Shown here: positions 1 to 10,938 of the stretch, in pieces
How positions within the stretch are numbered: the stretch's first letter is position 1
Layout: the number at the start of each line of letters is the position of its first letter
Assembly: GCF_014851905.1 (NCBI RefSeq)
Contig: NZ_JACVAQ010000001.1
Location: 1,612,001 to 1,676,000 of the forward strand
Origin: Pseudomonas sp. PDM14
Lineage (GTDB): Bacteria > Pseudomonadota > Gammaproteobacteria > Pseudomonadales > Pseudomonadaceae
Length of the DNA: 64,000 nucleotides
Direction: 5' to 3'
Program-made: the position numbers and the translations under genes
Notes under the pieces: generated by a model
The model's database searches: none
What the model was told of the DNA's origin: nothing
What the model saw: the letters and a program-made list of their open reading frames with translations, nothing else

Positions 1-203
<203 letters not shown>

Positions 204-282
204 TTACGGACTATTTATGTTTTTCCACATTAAATAACAGTCTTGACAGAAGCGCAAATGGCTACCCGGCAAAAATTCCGCT

Positions 283-288
283 TATAAT
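283..288 (+). promoter_or_regulatory. Candidate -10 element (TATAAT) for ponA
   Basis: A perfect TATAAT lies 73 bases upstream of the ponA start in the divergent pilM-ponA gap (177-360). A TTGACA occurs at 243-248, but the 34-base spacing is too long for the two to act as one promoter, so the matching -35 is unclear. The gap is AT-rich relative to the window, as expected for divergent promoters. Confidence 0.4.
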
Positions 289-360
289 GTGAACAGTTTT
301 TCTCTTTTCACTTTGCCCAACGCTTAACTCATTCTTTTATCTGGAAATCCAAGAGTCCTA

Positions 361-2772
361 ATGCGTCTGCTGAAGTTTTTCTGGTGGTCCTGTGTCGCCG
401 TTTTTTGTGGGCTGTTGCTCAGTTTCAGCGGCGCTTTCCTCTATCTAAGCCCCGGCCTCCCCTCCGTCGACTCACTACGCAGCATCCAGCTGCAGATCCC
501 GTTGCGCATCTATAGCAACGAGGAAAAACTGATCGCCGAATTTGGCGAAATGCGTCGCTCCCCAATCCGCTTCGACGACATCCCCCAGGACTTCATCCGC
601 GCCCTCCTCGCCGCCGAAGACGATAACTTCGCCAACCATTATGGCGTCGACTTCACCAGCCTGATGCGCGCTGCCACTCAGTTGCTATCAAGCGGGCACA
701 TTCAAACCGGCGGTAGCACCATCACCATGCAGGTGGCGAAGAACTTCTTCCTCACCAACGAGCGCAGCTTCTCGCGAAAAATCAGTGAAATCCTTCTGGC
801 ACTGCAGATCGAACGCGAGCTGAGCAAAAACGAAATTCTCGAGCTCTACGTCAACAAGATCTATCTGGGCAACCGCGCCTACGGAATCGAGGCCGCTGCA
901 CAGATCTATTACGGCAAGTCGATCCGAGATACAAGCCTCGGGCAGATGGCAATGATCGCCGGCCTGCCGAAAGCCCCCTCGCGCTTCAACCCGCTGGTCA
1001 ATCCACAGCGCAGCAAAGAGCGTCGCGACTGGATTCTCGGGCGCATGCTCAAGCTCGGCGCCATCGACCAGGCTCGCTATGACGCCGCGCTCGCCGAGCC
1101 GATCGATGCGCACTACCACGTGCAGCCGCCAGAGCTGAACGCCCCCTATATCGCCGAGATGGCTCGCGCCGAAATGGTCGGCCGCTATGGCAGCGACGCC
1201 TATACCGAAGGCTTCCGCGTCACCACCACGGTGCCAGCGCAACTGCAACAAGCCGCCAACAGGGCATTGCATGACGGGCTGATCAGCTATGACCAACGCC
1301 ACGGCTACCGGGGCCCGGAAACCCGCCTGCCCGGCCTGACCCGCGAGGCGTGGCTGGCCGAGCTGAGCAAGTACAAGACGCTTGGCGGCCTGGAGCCGGC
1401 AATCGTCAGCCAGGTGGAGAAGAGTGGCATCCTGGTTCTGCTGCGCAACGGCGAGGAGCAACCGGTCGCCTGGGACAGCATGAAATGGGCACGCCCATTC
1501 CTCAACACCAACAGCCTGGGTCCGCGCCCGCAGCAGCCGGCCAGCGTGGTACAGATCGGCGACCTGGTGCGCGTGGAGCGCGAGACGGAAGAGAACACCC
1601 TGCTGTTCCGCCAGATCCCGGCCGCGCAGAGCGCCCTGGTTTCACTGGACCCACAGGACGGCGCCATCCGCGCCCTGGTCGGCGGCTTCTCCTTCGAGCA
1701 GAGCAACTACAACCGCGCCGCCCAGGCCAAACGCCAGCCCGGCTCGAGCTTCAAGCCCTTCATCTATAGCGCCGCGCTGGACAGTGGCTTCACCGCAGCG
1801 ACCCTGGTCAACGACGCGCCCATCGTGTTCCAGGAAGCCGGTATGGAAGAAGCCTGGCGCCCGAAGAACGACAACAACACCTTCCTCGGCCCGATCCGCC
1901 TGCGCGAGGCCCTGTACAAGTCGCGCAACCTGGTCTCGATCCGCCTGCTGCAGACCATCGGCATCGACTACGCGCTGAATTACGTCAGCCGCTTCGGCTT
2001 CAACAAGCAGGACCTGCCGCGCAACCTGTCGCTGGCGCTGGGCACCGCCAACCTGACTCCAATGGAAATCGCCGGAGGCTGGACCGCGTTCGCCAACGGC
2101 GGCTACAAGGTTCAGCCCTATCTGATCGAGCGCATCAATGCCCGCGACGGCAAGTTGCTGTTCGCCGCCAACCCGGCCCGTACCGCCACCAGCGCAGCCA
2201 ACCTCGAGGAACAGAACGCCATCGCCCTGTCACAGGACCCGAACGCGCCAATCCTCAAACCCATCGTTGGTGAACAGATCGTCGACGAGCGCACCGCCTA
2301 CATCCTCACCAACATGCTGCAGGACGTGATCAAGCGTGGCACCGGGCGTCGCGCCCTGGCCATGGGTCGTGGCGACCTGGCCGGCAAGACGGGCACCACC
2401 AACGAGTCCAAGGACAGCTGGTTCTCCGGCTACAACGCCGACTACGTGACCACTGTCTGGTCCGGTTTCGACCAGCCGGAAAGCCTCGGCCGCCACGAGT
2501 ACGGTGGTACCGTCGCCCTGCCGATCTGGATGGATTACATGAGCGCCGCGCTGAAGGACAAACCCGAGCACCTGCCCAGCGAGCCCGCTGGCTTGCTGAC
2601 CCTGCGCGTCGACCCGAACAGCGGGCGCGCGGCTTCGCCAGGTGCGCCAGATGCCTACTTCGAACTGTTCAAGAGCGAAGACTCGCCACCGCCGATGAGC
2701 GAACTGGACGGCATGAGCATTCCTGGCAGCCCGCTGCCAGCAGACGAGTCGGCGCCGATCGACCTGTTCTGA
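361..2772 (+). CDS. ponA: Penicillin-binding protein 1A, bifunctional peptidoglycan synthase
   Basis: This 803-residue class A PBP polymerises lipid II and cross-links the glycan strands in the periplasm. An N-terminal membrane anchor (about residues 8-30) is followed by a GT51 glycosyltransferase domain with the catalytic Glu in AAEDDNF (E86) and the GGSTITMQ motif at 117-124. The C-terminal transpeptidase has SSFK (S462, K465), SRN (521-523) and KTGTT (676-680), so all three penicillin-binding motifs are intact. The length matches Pseudomonas PBP1a. It is divergent from pilM and convergent with maeB, with a shared hairpin terminator between them. Confidence 0.97.
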   Translation: MRLLKFFWWSCVAVFCGLLLSFSGAFLYLSPGLPSVDSLRSIQLQIPLRIYSNEEKLIAEFGEMRRSPIRFDDIPQDFIRALLAAEDDNFANHYGVDFTSLMRAATQLLSSGHIQTGGSTITMQVAKNFFLTNERSFSRKISEILLALQIERELSKNEILELYVNKIYLGNRAYGIEAAAQIYYGKSIRDTSLGQMAMIAGLPKAPSRFNPLVNPQRSKERRDWILGRMLKLGAIDQARYDAALAEPIDAHYHVQPPELNAPYIAEMARAEMVGRYGSDAYTEGFRVTTTVPAQLQQAANRALHDGLISYDQRHGYRGPETRLPGLTREAWLAELSKYKTLGGLEPAIVSQVEKSGILVLLRNGEEQPVAWDSMKWARPFLNTNSLGPRPQQPASVVQIGDLVRVERETEENTLLFRQIPAAQSALVSLDPQDGAIRALVGGFSFEQSNYNRAAQAKRQPGSSFKPFIYSAALDSGFTAATLVNDAPIVFQEAGMEEAWRPKNDNNTFLGPIRLREALYKSRNLVSIRLLQTIGIDYALNYVSRFGFNKQDLPRNLSLALGTANLTPMEIAGGWTAFANGGYKVQPYLIERINARDGKLLFAANPARTATSAANLEEQNAIALSQDPNAPILKPIVGEQIVDERTAYILTNMLQDVIKRGTGRRALAMGRGDLAGKTGTTNESKDSWFSGYNADYVTTVWSGFDQPESLGRHEYGGTVALPIWMDYMSAALKDKPEHLPSEPAGLLTLRVDPNSGRAASPGAPDAYFELFKSEDSPPPMSELDGMSIPGSPLPADESAPIDLF

Positions 2773-2813
2773 CCGCTCGCTATCGCGCGGCGCTGCCAGC
2801 AGTGACCGCCCAT

Positions 2814-2842
2814 AAAAAAGCCCCGCATCTGCGGGGCTTTTT
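2814..2842. terminator. Bidirectional intrinsic terminator between ponA and maeB
   Basis: A GCCCCGC/GCGGGGC stem with an ATCT-type loop is flanked by AAAAAA on the left and TTTTT on the right. It can therefore end transcripts from both converging genes. Confidence 0.9.
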
Positions 2843-2856
2843 CTTGCAGCGCTGGA

Positions 2857-4125
2857 TCAGCCGTTGAACACGTCATCCACCGACTGCAGCGGGTAGTGCT
2901 TCGGATAGGGCAGCGTTGCGACGCCGCTCTCGATCGCCGCCTTGGCTACCGCGTCGGAGATCACGGTGATCAGGCGCGCGTCCAGCGGCTTCGGAATGAT
3001 GTACTCGCGACCGAAGGACAGCGAGATACCACCGTAGGCATCGCAGACGTCCTGCGGCACCGGCAGCTTGGCCAGATCACGCAGGGCCAGGGCAGCAGCA
3101 ATCTTCATTTCTTCATTGATGCGGGTCGCACGCACGTCGAGCGCGCCGCGGAAGATGAAGGGGAAGCCGAGCACGTTGTTGACCTGGTTCGGGTAGTCCG
3201 AACGGCCAGTGGCCATGATCACGTCCGGGCGCACTTCGCGGGCCAGCTCCGGCTTGATTTCCGGGTCCGGGTTGGAGCAGGCGAAGACGATCGGATCGGC
3301 CGCCATCAGCTTCAGGTCATCCTGGCTGAGCAGGTTGGCACCCGACAGGCCGACGAACACATCGGCACCGTCCAGCGCCTCGGACAGGGTGCGCTTGTCA
3401 GTCTCGTGGGCGAACACAGCCTTGTACTGGTTGAGGTCATCGCGGCCGGCGTGGATCACGCCCTTGCGGTCGAGCATGAAGATGTTCTCGACCTTGGCAC
3501 CCATGCTCACCAGCAGCTTCATACAGGACACGGCAGCAGCGCCGGCGCCCAGGCAGACGATCTTGGCTTGCGGCAGGGTCTTGCCGGCGATTTCCAGGGC
3601 GTTGAGCATGCCGGCCGCGGTGACGATGGCGGTGCCGTGCTGGTCATCGTGGAAGACCGGGATGTCGCACTGCTCGATCAGCGCACGCTCGATCTCGAAG
3701 CACTCGGGTGCCTTGATGTCTTCGAGGTTGATGCCACCGAAGGTGATGGAGATGCGTTTGACGGTGTCGATGAAGGCTTGCGGGCTTTCCGAGTCGACTT
3801 CGATGTCGAACACGTCGATACCGGCGAAGCGCTTGAACAGCACGCCCTTGCCTTCCATGACCGGCTTGGAGGCCAGCGGGCCGAGGTTGCCCAGGCCGAG
3901 AATCGCGGTGCCGTCGGAGATCACTGCCACCAGGTTGCCTTTGCCGGTATAGCGATACGCCAGTTCGGCGTCGCGGGCAATTTCGCGCACGGGCTCAGCC
4001 ACACCTGGGCTGTAGGCCAGGGCGAGGTCACGGGCAGTGGCAGTCGGCTTGGTCAGTTCGACGCTCAGTTTCCCTGGACGGGGCTGGGCGTGATACTCGA
4101 GAGCGGCAGTTTTAAGATCAGACAT
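2857..4125 (-). CDS. maeB: Malate dehydrogenase (oxaloacetate-decarboxylating), malic enzyme
   Basis: The 422-residue protein converts malate to pyruvate and CO2 with NAD(P)+. It carries the malic-enzyme N-terminal domain (LALAYSPGVAEP near residue 35), the metal-site stretch FHDDQHGTAIV and the Rossmann dinucleotide motif GAGAAA. It lacks the C-terminal phosphotransacetylase domain of long MaeB enzymes, so it is the short form usual in Pseudomonas. The start at 4125 (MSDLKTAALEYH) is preferred over an in-frame start 120 bases upstream because family homology begins there and a GGA ribosome site precedes it. Confidence 0.93.
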   Translation of the reverse strand: MSDLKTAALEYHAQPRPGKLSVELTKPTATARDLALAYSPGVAEPVREIARDAELAYRYTGKGNLVAVISDGTAILGLGNLGPLASKPVMEGKGVLFKRFAGIDVFDIEVDSESPQAFIDTVKRISITFGGINLEDIKAPECFEIERALIEQCDIPVFHDDQHGTAIVTAAGMLNALEIAGKTLPQAKIVCLGAGAAAVSCMKLLVSMGAKVENIFMLDRKGVIHAGRDDLNQYKAVFAHETDKRTLSEALDGADVFVGLSGANLLSQDDLKLMAADPIVFACSNPDPEIKPELAREVRPDVIMATGRSDYPNQVNNVLGFPFIFRGALDVRATRINEEMKIAAALALRDLAKLPVPQDVCDAYGGISLSFGREYIIPKPLDARLITVISDAVAKAAIESGVATLPYPKHYPLQSVDDVFNG

Positions 4126-4223
4126 GTTGGCTATTTCCGCTTTGCTGTGAAACGCAGGCGAGCGAGCATACGCAAGATGGCAACCGCCCACAAGGCCAGT
4201 CAGGCCCTGCCCTGCGGGGCAAA

Positions 4224-5663
4224 TCAGCGCACCATTTTCAGCCAATCGCCCGGACGTGGTCGCCCATCCGGATAAAGTCCATTGAGTAGACGCAAGCGGA
4301 CCAATTGGTCACCTTCGCCACTCATCTGCCTGCTCAAGTCTTCCAGGCTTTGCCCCGCCTGAAACTGCACCAGATGCAGGCGTCGCGGCTCGGTCAGCTT
4401 GCGCTCGGCAGCCTGCAGCGGACGGAAACTGCGCACCACCTGCAAGAAGTGCTCGTCTTCGCTCTCCAGCGAGGCACGCCCCTTCACCACACCGATGAAC
4501 AGATAGGCCTGCTGGTCGCGCACGATCGCCGCCACCCGCCGCGCCGGCGTACCAGGCAATACGGCCGTGGCCACATCCAGATCGGCCTGGCGGAAGCTGT
4601 CTTCCTGCACCAGCTGCGCCCGCCCGGCGCGCTGCCGCAGGTATTGCGCCGCGCTCTGCCCCTGCGGCCGCGGGCCCATGCTCATGACCAGCAGCGCCTG
4701 CTGATCGGCACGGTGCATGATCAACGCCTCGGGCTGATTGACCAGGTCCCAGCCATCGGGAAACGCCAGGGTGAAATCCAGACCGGCATGATAGAAACGC
4801 TGACCACGGCGTACGCCGGCATCCGCCGAGTCACCGAAGACCATGCCATCGAGATGGCGCAGGTAGGTGTCCCGCCCGACCTCACCCTTTCCGGTGATCA
4901 GTGGCGTGGCCGACGCCACGACCTGGCGCAGGCGGGTATCGTTGTCCGGGTGCGTATCGAACAGGCCGTGGTAGCCGGCGGGCGGCACCTCCTGGCCCTT
5001 GGCCCGTGCCTGGTCGCGGGCGAAGTCTTCCTGGTTCTTCAGCACCTTGACCACCTCGATCATCGCCTGCGGGTCATAGCCGCTGCGGGCCAGGTACTGC
5101 GCGCCCAGGCCGTCCGCCTCCAGCTCCATGTCACGGCCATAGCCGCGCACGAACGCGCCACCCAGGGCGCTGGTCAGGTCGCCTGCTGCACCGACGCCGG
5201 TGCCCACGGCAACGGCCTGCCCGAGCAGCCCCCAGGCGGTCGACTGGCTCTGCTGACGAACGCTGTGCCGCGCGGTGACGTGACCGACCTCGTGACCGAG
5301 CACGGCGGCAAGTTCGGCTTCCGAGCTGAGGTAGGCCATCAGCCCACGATGGATATAGATGTGCCCGCCGGGTACGGCGAAGGCGTTGATGTCCGGCGTG
5401 TCGATCACCGTAAAGGTGTAGGCCAGGTTGCTGCGATGGCCGTGGCGCGCGACGCGCTCACCCACCGTCTGCACGTAGGCCTGCAGCTTCGCGTCCGGAT
5501 CACGCGGGTATTGCTTGCTGATTTCCTGGCTGTAGCGCTGGCCCAGCTCGATTTCCTGCTGCTCGCTCATCATCACGAAATCGTTGCGCCCGGTGGCCGG
5601 GTTGACCGCACAGGCCGAGAGCAGCGACAGCAACAGGCACAGCAACGACAGACGCACGATCAT
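4224..5663 (-). CDS. M48 family zinc metalloprotease lipoprotein with C-terminal LysM-like domain
   Basis: The 479-residue protein starts with a lipoprotein signal (lipobox LLSAC, Cys18). It has the M48 zinc site HEVGH at 124-128 and the downstream ELEAD motif supplying the third zinc ligand. The family (BepA/LoiP-like) works in the periplasm on envelope protein quality control. The last ~50 residues (AGQSLEDL...RPGDWLK) resemble a LysM-type module, which would allow peptidoglycan association. Its ATG overlaps the nuclease stop codon by four bases, so the two genes are translationally coupled. Lipoprotein status and protease class are firm; the substrate is unknown. Confidence 0.9.
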   Translation of the reverse strand: MIVRLSLLCLLLSLLSACAVNPATGRNDFVMMSEQQEIELGQRYSQEISKQYPRDPDAKLQAYVQTVGERVARHGHRSNLAYTFTVIDTPDINAFAVPGGHIYIHRGLMAYLSSEAELAAVLGHEVGHVTARHSVRQQSQSTAWGLLGQAVAVGTGVGAAGDLTSALGGAFVRGYGRDMELEADGLGAQYLARSGYDPQAMIEVVKVLKNQEDFARDQARAKGQEVPPAGYHGLFDTHPDNDTRLRQVVASATPLITGKGEVGRDTYLRHLDGMVFGDSADAGVRRGQRFYHAGLDFTLAFPDGWDLVNQPEALIMHRADQQALLVMSMGPRPQGQSAAQYLRQRAGRAQLVQEDSFRQADLDVATAVLPGTPARRVAAIVRDQQAYLFIGVVKGRASLESEDEHFLQVVRSFRPLQAAERKLTEPRRLHLVQFQAGQSLEDLSRQMSGEGDQLVRLRLLNGLYPDGRPRPGDWLKMVR

Positions 5664-6454
5664 GGTGACACCTCGAGCATGGCGGGATGGGTGAGCGACA
5701 GCATCCAGCGGGCTTGATGGGCTTTTACGCCGCCGCGGCGCGCGCGGTCAACCACCCAGCCGCGCGCGTCCACCCGCTGCCCGACCAGGCGCTGAATTGC
5801 AGCGACATCGAACTGGGCGAGCAGCTTCGGCTCGACCCGCAACACCAGCCCAGGCATCTCCAGCCACAGCCCGCCACGGTTACGCTGCACGCGCTCGACG
5901 CGCCCGCTGACCAGGGTGAAACCGCCGCGCTGCACGGCATCCGAGGCAATCACCTCGACCTGGCGCCACAGGCCCAGACGACCACGCCGCGCTTCGACCT
6001 CGGCGGCACGCTGGCAGGCGACCAGTGCATCGTCCTCGAACGCCACCTGATAGCCGAGCCCCTCACTTAGCAGCATGGCCTCGAGATTGCGTCCGGCGCC
6101 GTCATAGACATGCGCCAGCGTGCGGCCGTAGTGATCGCGGGCGCGCTCACCGAGACGCAGGCCGACCCGCTCATCACTGGCCACGACCAGCGCCTGCAGA
6201 CGCTTGCGCGCCGCCTCCGCATAAGGCTCGGCCGGCCGGCCATCACGCGCACGCTCGGGCGCATTGATGCCGACCAGGCGCACGCTGCGACCATCGGCCA
6301 GGCGCAGCGTATCGCCATCGACCACACGCTCGACGCGCACCTGCGGCAACGCGCCCGCACTCGGGCAGAAGGCCCAACCCGGCAATGTGAAGAAGACGGA
6401 AACGAAAAAGGCGCCCACCAGGGACGCCTTTTTCAACAACGTGGAATGACCCAT
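5660..6454 (-). CDS. Staphylococcal-nuclease-like (thermonuclease) exported protein
   Basis: The 264-residue protein has a signal peptide (two Lys, hydrophobic core, cleavage near GWAF-C) and an SNase-type OB-fold. The core includes VVDGDTLRL, LVGINAPER and a later HYGRTLAHVY stretch, carrying the Asp/Arg/Glu-type catalytic residues of the family. It probably cleaves nucleic acid outside the cytoplasm. It follows rpmE after 26 bases and is coupled to the protease gene downstream by an ATGA overlap. A strong terminator hairpin lies inside its first codons. The substrate is inferred only from the family. Confidence 0.88.
   Translation of the reverse strand: MGHSTLLKKASLVGAFFVSVFFTLPGWAFCPSAGALPQVRVERVVDGDTLRLADGRSVRLVGINAPERARDGRPAEPYAEAARKRLQALVVASDERVGLRLGERARDHYGRTLAHVYDGAGRNLEAMLLSEGLGYQVAFEDDALVACQRAAEVEARRGRLGLWRQVEVIASDAVQRGGFTLVSGRVERVQRNRGGLWLEMPGLVLRVEPKLLAQFDVAAIQRLVGQRVDARGWVVDRARRGGVKAHQARWMLSLTHPAMLEVSP
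6405..6433. terminator. Intrinsic terminator embedded in the nuclease signal-peptide codons
   Basis: AAAAAGGCGCCC, loop ACCA, then GGG-A-CGCCTTTTT forms a strong stem with one bulged base and five T on either side. It lies 48-76 bases past the rpmE stop, so it can end the rpmE transcript. It is also inside the nuclease frame, encoding the KKASLVGAFF part of the signal peptide. Confidence 0.75.
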
Positions 6455-6480
6455 CGGGTCTTCCGTGCCTGCTCGGACGC

Positions 6481-6693
6481 TTACTTGGCGCCGAACACAC
6501 CGAAACGCTGCTTGAAGCGATCGATACGGCCGCCGGTGTCGAGCACTTTCTGCTTACCGGTGTAGAACGGGTGGCACTCGGAGCAGACGTCCAGGCTCAG
6601 CGGCTTGGCCAGAGTGGAGCGGGTCTTGATCACGTTGCCGCAGCTGCAGGTAGCAGTGACTTCTTCGTACTGGGGATGGATATCGGCTTTCAT
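6481..6693 (-). CDS. rpmE: 50S ribosomal protein L31 (zinc-binding form)
   Basis: The 70-residue protein starts [11 protein letters not shown] and has the C16-x-C18...C37-x-x-C40 cysteines of the zinc-containing L31 type. It sits on the large subunit at the intersubunit bridge. The start at 6693 is set by homology, and in-frame upstream codons are rejected. It is divergent from priA. The zinc-containing form implies a dependence on zinc supply that zinc-free paralogues elsewhere in a genome often back up. Confidence 0.97.
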   Translation of the reverse strand: MKADIHPQYEEVTATCSCGNVIKTRSTLAKPLSLDVCSECHPFYTGKQKVLDTGGRIDRFKQRFGVFGAK

Positions 6694-6854
6694 CGCACTT
6701 TCCTCGGTTGGTGTGCCGCCACCTGGCTGTCTTGCCGGGTACCGCACGGAAATAGGCCGCGGATCATACCAGAGCGCGACGACCTTGCAAGCCGGCCCTG
6801 AATCTCGGCGACGTGCGGCCATGCTAGCATCGCCGCCTCGACGTGGAGTATTTC

Positions 6855-9074
6855 GTGCCCGACCCGATCTTGCGCCTTGCCCTGCCCTCCCCGCTGCGCC
6901 GCCTGTTCGACTACCGCGCCCCCGCCGGCGTGCCGCACGGCGCCCTGCAGCCGGGCATGCGCCTGCGCGTGCCGTTCGGCCGCCGCGAGATGGTCGGCGT
7001 GCTGATCGAGCTGGTCGAGCACAGCGACGTGCCCGCCGACAAGCTCAAGCCCGCGCTGGAACTGCTCGACCGCGCCTCACCGCTGCCCGCGCCGCTGTTC
7101 AAGCTGTGCCTGTGGACTGCCCAGTACTACCAGCACAGCCTCGGCGACACCCTGAGCTGGGCGCTGCCGGTGCTGCTGCGCCAGGGCGAGCCGGCCGAGG
7201 CGCGACAGGAGCGTTTCTGGTCGATCGCCACCGACGCCAGCCTCGACGACCCGCGCGTGGCCCGCGCGCCGCGCCAGCGTGAAGCGCTGCGCACCCTCGC
7301 CCAGCACCCGCACGGCGTGCCGCATGGCCTGCTGAGCAAGCTGCAGCTGAACAAGGACAGCCTCGACCTGCTGCTGGAGAAGAACCTAGTGCAGGTGGAG
7401 ATCCGCCGCAGCGCCGCACCACAGCGCCACGGCACCTGGCTGGCGCAGCCGGAGCTGCCGCTGAACGCCGAGCAGCGTGCCGCCTTCAATGCCGTGCAGT
7501 CGGGCATGGACAGCTTCAACGCCTCGCTGCTGTACGGCGTGACCGGCAGCGGCAAGACCGAGGTGTATCTGCAGCTGATCCGCCACTGCCTGGAAGCCGG
7601 CAAGCAGGCACTGGTGCTGATCCCCGAGATCAACCTGGGGCCGCAGACCCTGGAGCGTTTCGCCCGCCGCTTCAACGCACGCATCGCCCTGCTGCATTCC
7701 GGGGTCAACGACCGCGAGCGCCTCGACGCCTGGCTGGCGGCGCGTGACGGCGACGCCGACATCGTCATCGGCACCCGCTCGGCGCTGTTCACTCCGCTGA
7801 AGAACCCGGGGCTAATCATCATCGACGAGGAGCACGACGCCTCCTATAAACAGCAGGAAGGCCTGCGCTACCACGCCCGCGACCTGGCCCTGGTCCGCGC
7901 CCGCCAGGAAAACCTGCCGATCGTCCTCGGCTCCGCCACGCCGTCGCTGGAAAGCCTGCACAACGCCCACGCCGGCCGCTACGCCCTGCTCAAGCTGACC
8001 CAGCGCGCCGGCGGCGCACAACAACCGCGCTTCCTGCGCCTGGACGTGAAGAGCCGCCCGCTCGACTCCGGAATATCCGGGCCGCTGCAACAAGCCATTG
8101 GCCAGACATTGGAAGCCGGCCAGCAGGTGCTGGTATTCCTCAACCGCCGCGGCTTCGCCCCGACCCTGCTGTGCCACGACTGCGGCTGGATCAGCCAGTG
8201 CCAGCGCTGCGATGCACGCATGACCCTGCACCAGCGCTCCGGCGAGTTGCGCTGCCACCATTGCGGCCATGTCGAGCGCCCGCCGCGGCAATGCCCGGAC
8301 TGCGCCAAGGTCGACCTGCGCCCCGTCGGCGCAGGCACCGAGCGCGCAGAAGAGCGCCTGGGCATTCTCTTTCCAAAGATCCCGGTGCTGCGTGTCGACC
8401 GCGACAGCACCTCGCGCAAAGGCGCTATGGACAAGCTGTTCGCCACCATCCAGCGCGGCGAGCCGTGCATCCTGGTCGGCACCCAGATGCTCGCCAAGGG
8501 TCACCATTTTCCGCGGGTGACCCTGGTGGCGATCCTCGATGCCGACGGCGGCCTGTTCTCCGCGGACTTTCGCGCCAGCGAGCGCATGGCTCAGCTGATC
8601 GTCCAGGTCGCCGGGCGTGCCGGGCGGGCGGAAGAGCCGGGCAAGGTGATCATCCAGACCCATCTGGCCGACCACCCGCTGCTGGTCCAGCTCACCGAAC
8701 AGGGCTACCCGGCCTTCGCCGAGCAGGCCCTCAGCGAGCGCCGTAGCGCCGGCCTGCCGCCCTTCGCTCACCTCGCCCTGCTGCGCGCCGAAGCGCACAA
8801 GCCGGGCCAGGCCGAAGGCTTTCTCGACGATGCCTGCAACGACGCCGAACAGTTGCTGCGTGAGTTGCGCCTGAGCGGCATCGAGCTGCTCGGCCCAGTG
8901 CCGGCACCGATGGAGCGCCGCGCCGGGCGCCACCGCGCGCAACTGCTGCTGCAGGCCAGCAGTCGTGCACCGCTGCACAAGCTGCTCGCCCACTGGCTGC
9001 CGATCATCGAGGCGATGCCCGGCGGACGGGCGGTGCGCTGGTCGCTGGATGTCGACCCGATCGACCTGTTTTAA
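6855..9074 (+). CDS. priA: Primosomal protein N', replication-restart helicase PriA
   Basis: The 739-residue 3'-5' DNA helicase reloads DnaB at stalled forks. It shows Walker A GVTGSGKT (228-235), DEEH box (324-327) and the zinc-binding insert with paired CxxC motifs (CHDCGW, CQRCD, CHHCG, CPDC). The GTG at 6855 is chosen over an in-frame GTG at 6843 because GGAG at 6845-6848 stands six bases before it and PriA proteins begin [13 protein letters not shown]. The family length agrees with this choice. Confidence 0.96.
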   Translation: MPDPILRLALPSPLRRLFDYRAPAGVPHGALQPGMRLRVPFGRREMVGVLIELVEHSDVPADKLKPALELLDRASPLPAPLFKLCLWTAQYYQHSLGDTLSWALPVLLRQGEPAEARQERFWSIATDASLDDPRVARAPRQREALRTLAQHPHGVPHGLLSKLQLNKDSLDLLLEKNLVQVEIRRSAAPQRHGTWLAQPELPLNAEQRAAFNAVQSGMDSFNASLLYGVTGSGKTEVYLQLIRHCLEAGKQALVLIPEINLGPQTLERFARRFNARIALLHSGVNDRERLDAWLAARDGDADIVIGTRSALFTPLKNPGLIIIDEEHDASYKQQEGLRYHARDLALVRARQENLPIVLGSATPSLESLHNAHAGRYALLKLTQRAGGAQQPRFLRLDVKSRPLDSGISGPLQQAIGQTLEAGQQVLVFLNRRGFAPTLLCHDCGWISQCQRCDARMTLHQRSGELRCHHCGHVERPPRQCPDCAKVDLRPVGAGTERAEERLGILFPKIPVLRVDRDSTSRKGAMDKLFATIQRGEPCILVGTQMLAKGHHFPRVTLVAILDADGGLFSADFRASERMAQLIVQVAGRAGRAEEPGKVIIQTHLADHPLLVQLTEQGYPAFAEQALSERRSAGLPPFAHLALLRAEAHKPGQAEGFLDDACNDAEQLLRELRLSGIELLGPVPAPMERRAGRHRAQLLLQASSRAPLHKLLAHWLPIIEAMPGGRAVRWSLDVDPIDLF

Positions 9075-9174
9075 CCGGCGTTACGCGCGGCTAATCGGCC
9101 GCAGCGGTTGGCAAGGTCGGGACGGCCACGGATAATGCCCCGTTTTCGACCCGCCACGGCCGACCGAGCAGACC

Positions 9175-10938
9175 ATGAAAGACACGATTCGCCACCTGAT
9201 CCAGCAAGCCCTGAGCCGCCTCGTCGCCGAGGGCGTCCTGCCCGAAGGCCTGAGCCCGGTGATCCAGGTGGAGAACACCAAGGACAAGAGCAACGGCGAC
9301 TTCGCCAGCAACATCGCCATGATGCTGGCCAAGCCGGCCGGCATGAAGCCGCGCGACCTGGCCGAGAAGCTGGTCGCAGCCCTGCCCGCCGATGACGGCA
9401 TCAGCAAGGTCGATATCGCCGGCCCCGGCTTCCTCAATTTCTTCCAGAACAGCGACGCCCTGGCCCAGCGCCTGGAAGCGGCGCTGGCCGACAGCCAGCT
9501 CGGCGTGCGCAAGACCGGTGCGCAGCAGCGCGTAGTGGTCGACCTCTCGGCACCCAACCTGGCCAAGGAAATGCACGTCGGCCACCTGCGCTCGACCATC
9601 ATCGGCGACGGCGTGGCGCGCGTCCTGGAGTTCCTCGGCGACGAAGTGATCCGGCAGAACCATGTCGGCGACTGGGGCACCCAGTTCGGCATGCTGCTGG
9701 CCTTCATGCAGGAACAGCCGGTCGACAGCGACGCCGAGCTGGCCGACCTGGAAGGCTTCTACCGCGCGGCGAAGAAGCGCTTCGACGAGTCGCCCGAGTT
9801 CGCCGACCGCGCCCGCGAGCTGGTGGTGCAGCTGCAGGCCGGCGACGCCGAGTGCCTGCGCCTGTGGCACCGCTTCAACGACATTTCCCTGAGCCACTGC
9901 CAGGCGCTGTACGACCGCCTCGGCGTCAAGCTGAGCATGGCCGACGTCAAGGGCGAGAGCGCCTACAACGACGACCTGGCCAACGTGGTCGCCGACCTCA
10001 GGGCCAAGGGCCTGCTCAGTGAGAGCGACGGCGCCCAGTGCGTGTTCATGGACGAGTTCAAGAACGCCGAGGGCAACCCGCTGCCGCTGATCGTGCAGAA
10101 GGCCGGCGGCGGTTACCTGTACGCCACCACCGACCTGGCCGCCACGCGCTACCGCGCCAACGTGCTGAAGGCCGACCGCGCCCTGTACTTCGTCGACCAG
10201 CGCCAGGCTCTGCACTTCCAGATGGTCTTCGCCGCCGCGCGCCTGGCCGGTTTCGTCCCGGCCAGCATGCAGCTCGAACACATGGGCTTCGGCACCATGA
10301 ACGGCGCCGACGGCCGCCCGTTCAAGACCCGCGACGGCGGCACGGTAAAGCTGGTCGACCTGATCAACGAAGCCGAAGAACGCGCCTACAGCCTGGTCAA
10401 GGAGCGCAACGAGCAACGCGCCGAGCGCGGCGAAACGCCGTTCGACGAAGCCGAGCTGCGCGAGATCGGCCGTGTCGTCGGTATCGCTTCGGTGAAGTAC
10501 GCCGACCTGTCCAAGCACCGCACCAGCGACTACAGCTTCAACTTCGAACTGATGCTGAGCTTCGAGGGCAACACCGCGCCCTACCTGCTCTACGCCTACA
10601 CCCGCGTGGCCAGCGTATTCCGTAAGCTGGGCAAGGACGTTGCCGAGATCGGTGGGCAGATCACCCTGGTCACCGAGCAGGAGCAGGCCCTGGCCGGCAA
10701 ACTGGCGCAGTTCGCCGACGTGCTCGGCGGCATCGCCGACAAGGGCACACCGCACTTGCTGTGCGCCTACCTGTACGACCTGGCCGGGCTGTTCTCCAGC
10801 TTCTACGAGAACTGCCCGATCCTCTCCGTCGAAGACGAAGCCGTGCGCAACAGCCGTCTGCGCCTGGCCGCGCTGACCGGCCGTACGCTCAAGCAGGGCC
10901 TGGAACTGCTCGGCCTGGAAACCCTGGAGCGCATGTAA
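9175..10938 (+). CDS. argS: Arginyl-tRNA synthetase
   Basis: The 587-residue class I synthetase charges tRNA-Arg. The N-terminal ArgRS-specific domain is followed by the HIGH-type motif in [17 protein letters not shown] and by the C-terminal anticodon-binding DALR domain. It lies 100 bases after priA and its TAA is followed directly by the GTG of the SPOR-domain gene, so these are probably cotranscribed. Confidence 0.97.
   Translation: MKDTIRHLIQQALSRLVAEGVLPEGLSPVIQVENTKDKSNGDFASNIAMMLAKPAGMKPRDLAEKLVAALPADDGISKVDIAGPGFLNFFQNSDALAQRLEAALADSQLGVRKTGAQQRVVVDLSAPNLAKEMHVGHLRSTIIGDGVARVLEFLGDEVIRQNHVGDWGTQFGMLLAFMQEQPVDSDAELADLEGFYRAAKKRFDESPEFADRARELVVQLQAGDAECLRLWHRFNDISLSHCQALYDRLGVKLSMADVKGESAYNDDLANVVADLRAKGLLSESDGAQCVFMDEFKNAEGNPLPLIVQKAGGGYLYATTDLAATRYRANVLKADRALYFVDQRQALHFQMVFAAARLAGFVPASMQLEHMGFGTMNGADGRPFKTRDGGTVKLVDLINEAEERAYSLVKERNEQRAERGETPFDEAELREIGRVVGIASVKYADLSKHRTSDYSFNFELMLSFEGNTAPYLLYAYTRVASVFRKLGKDVAEIGGQITLVTEQEQALAGKLAQFADVLGGIADKGTPHLLCAYLYDLAGLFSSFYENCPILSVEDEAVRNSRLRLAALTGRTLKQGLELLGLETLERM

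Noticed and set aside
243..288. TTGACA and TATAAT as one promoter for ponA
   Set aside because: The 34-base gap is twice the sigma-70 spacing; only the -10 is retained.
2896..4275. Plus-strand open frame opposite maeB
   Set aside because: Residue composition (His/Gln/Asp-rich) and position mark it as a mirror of maeB.
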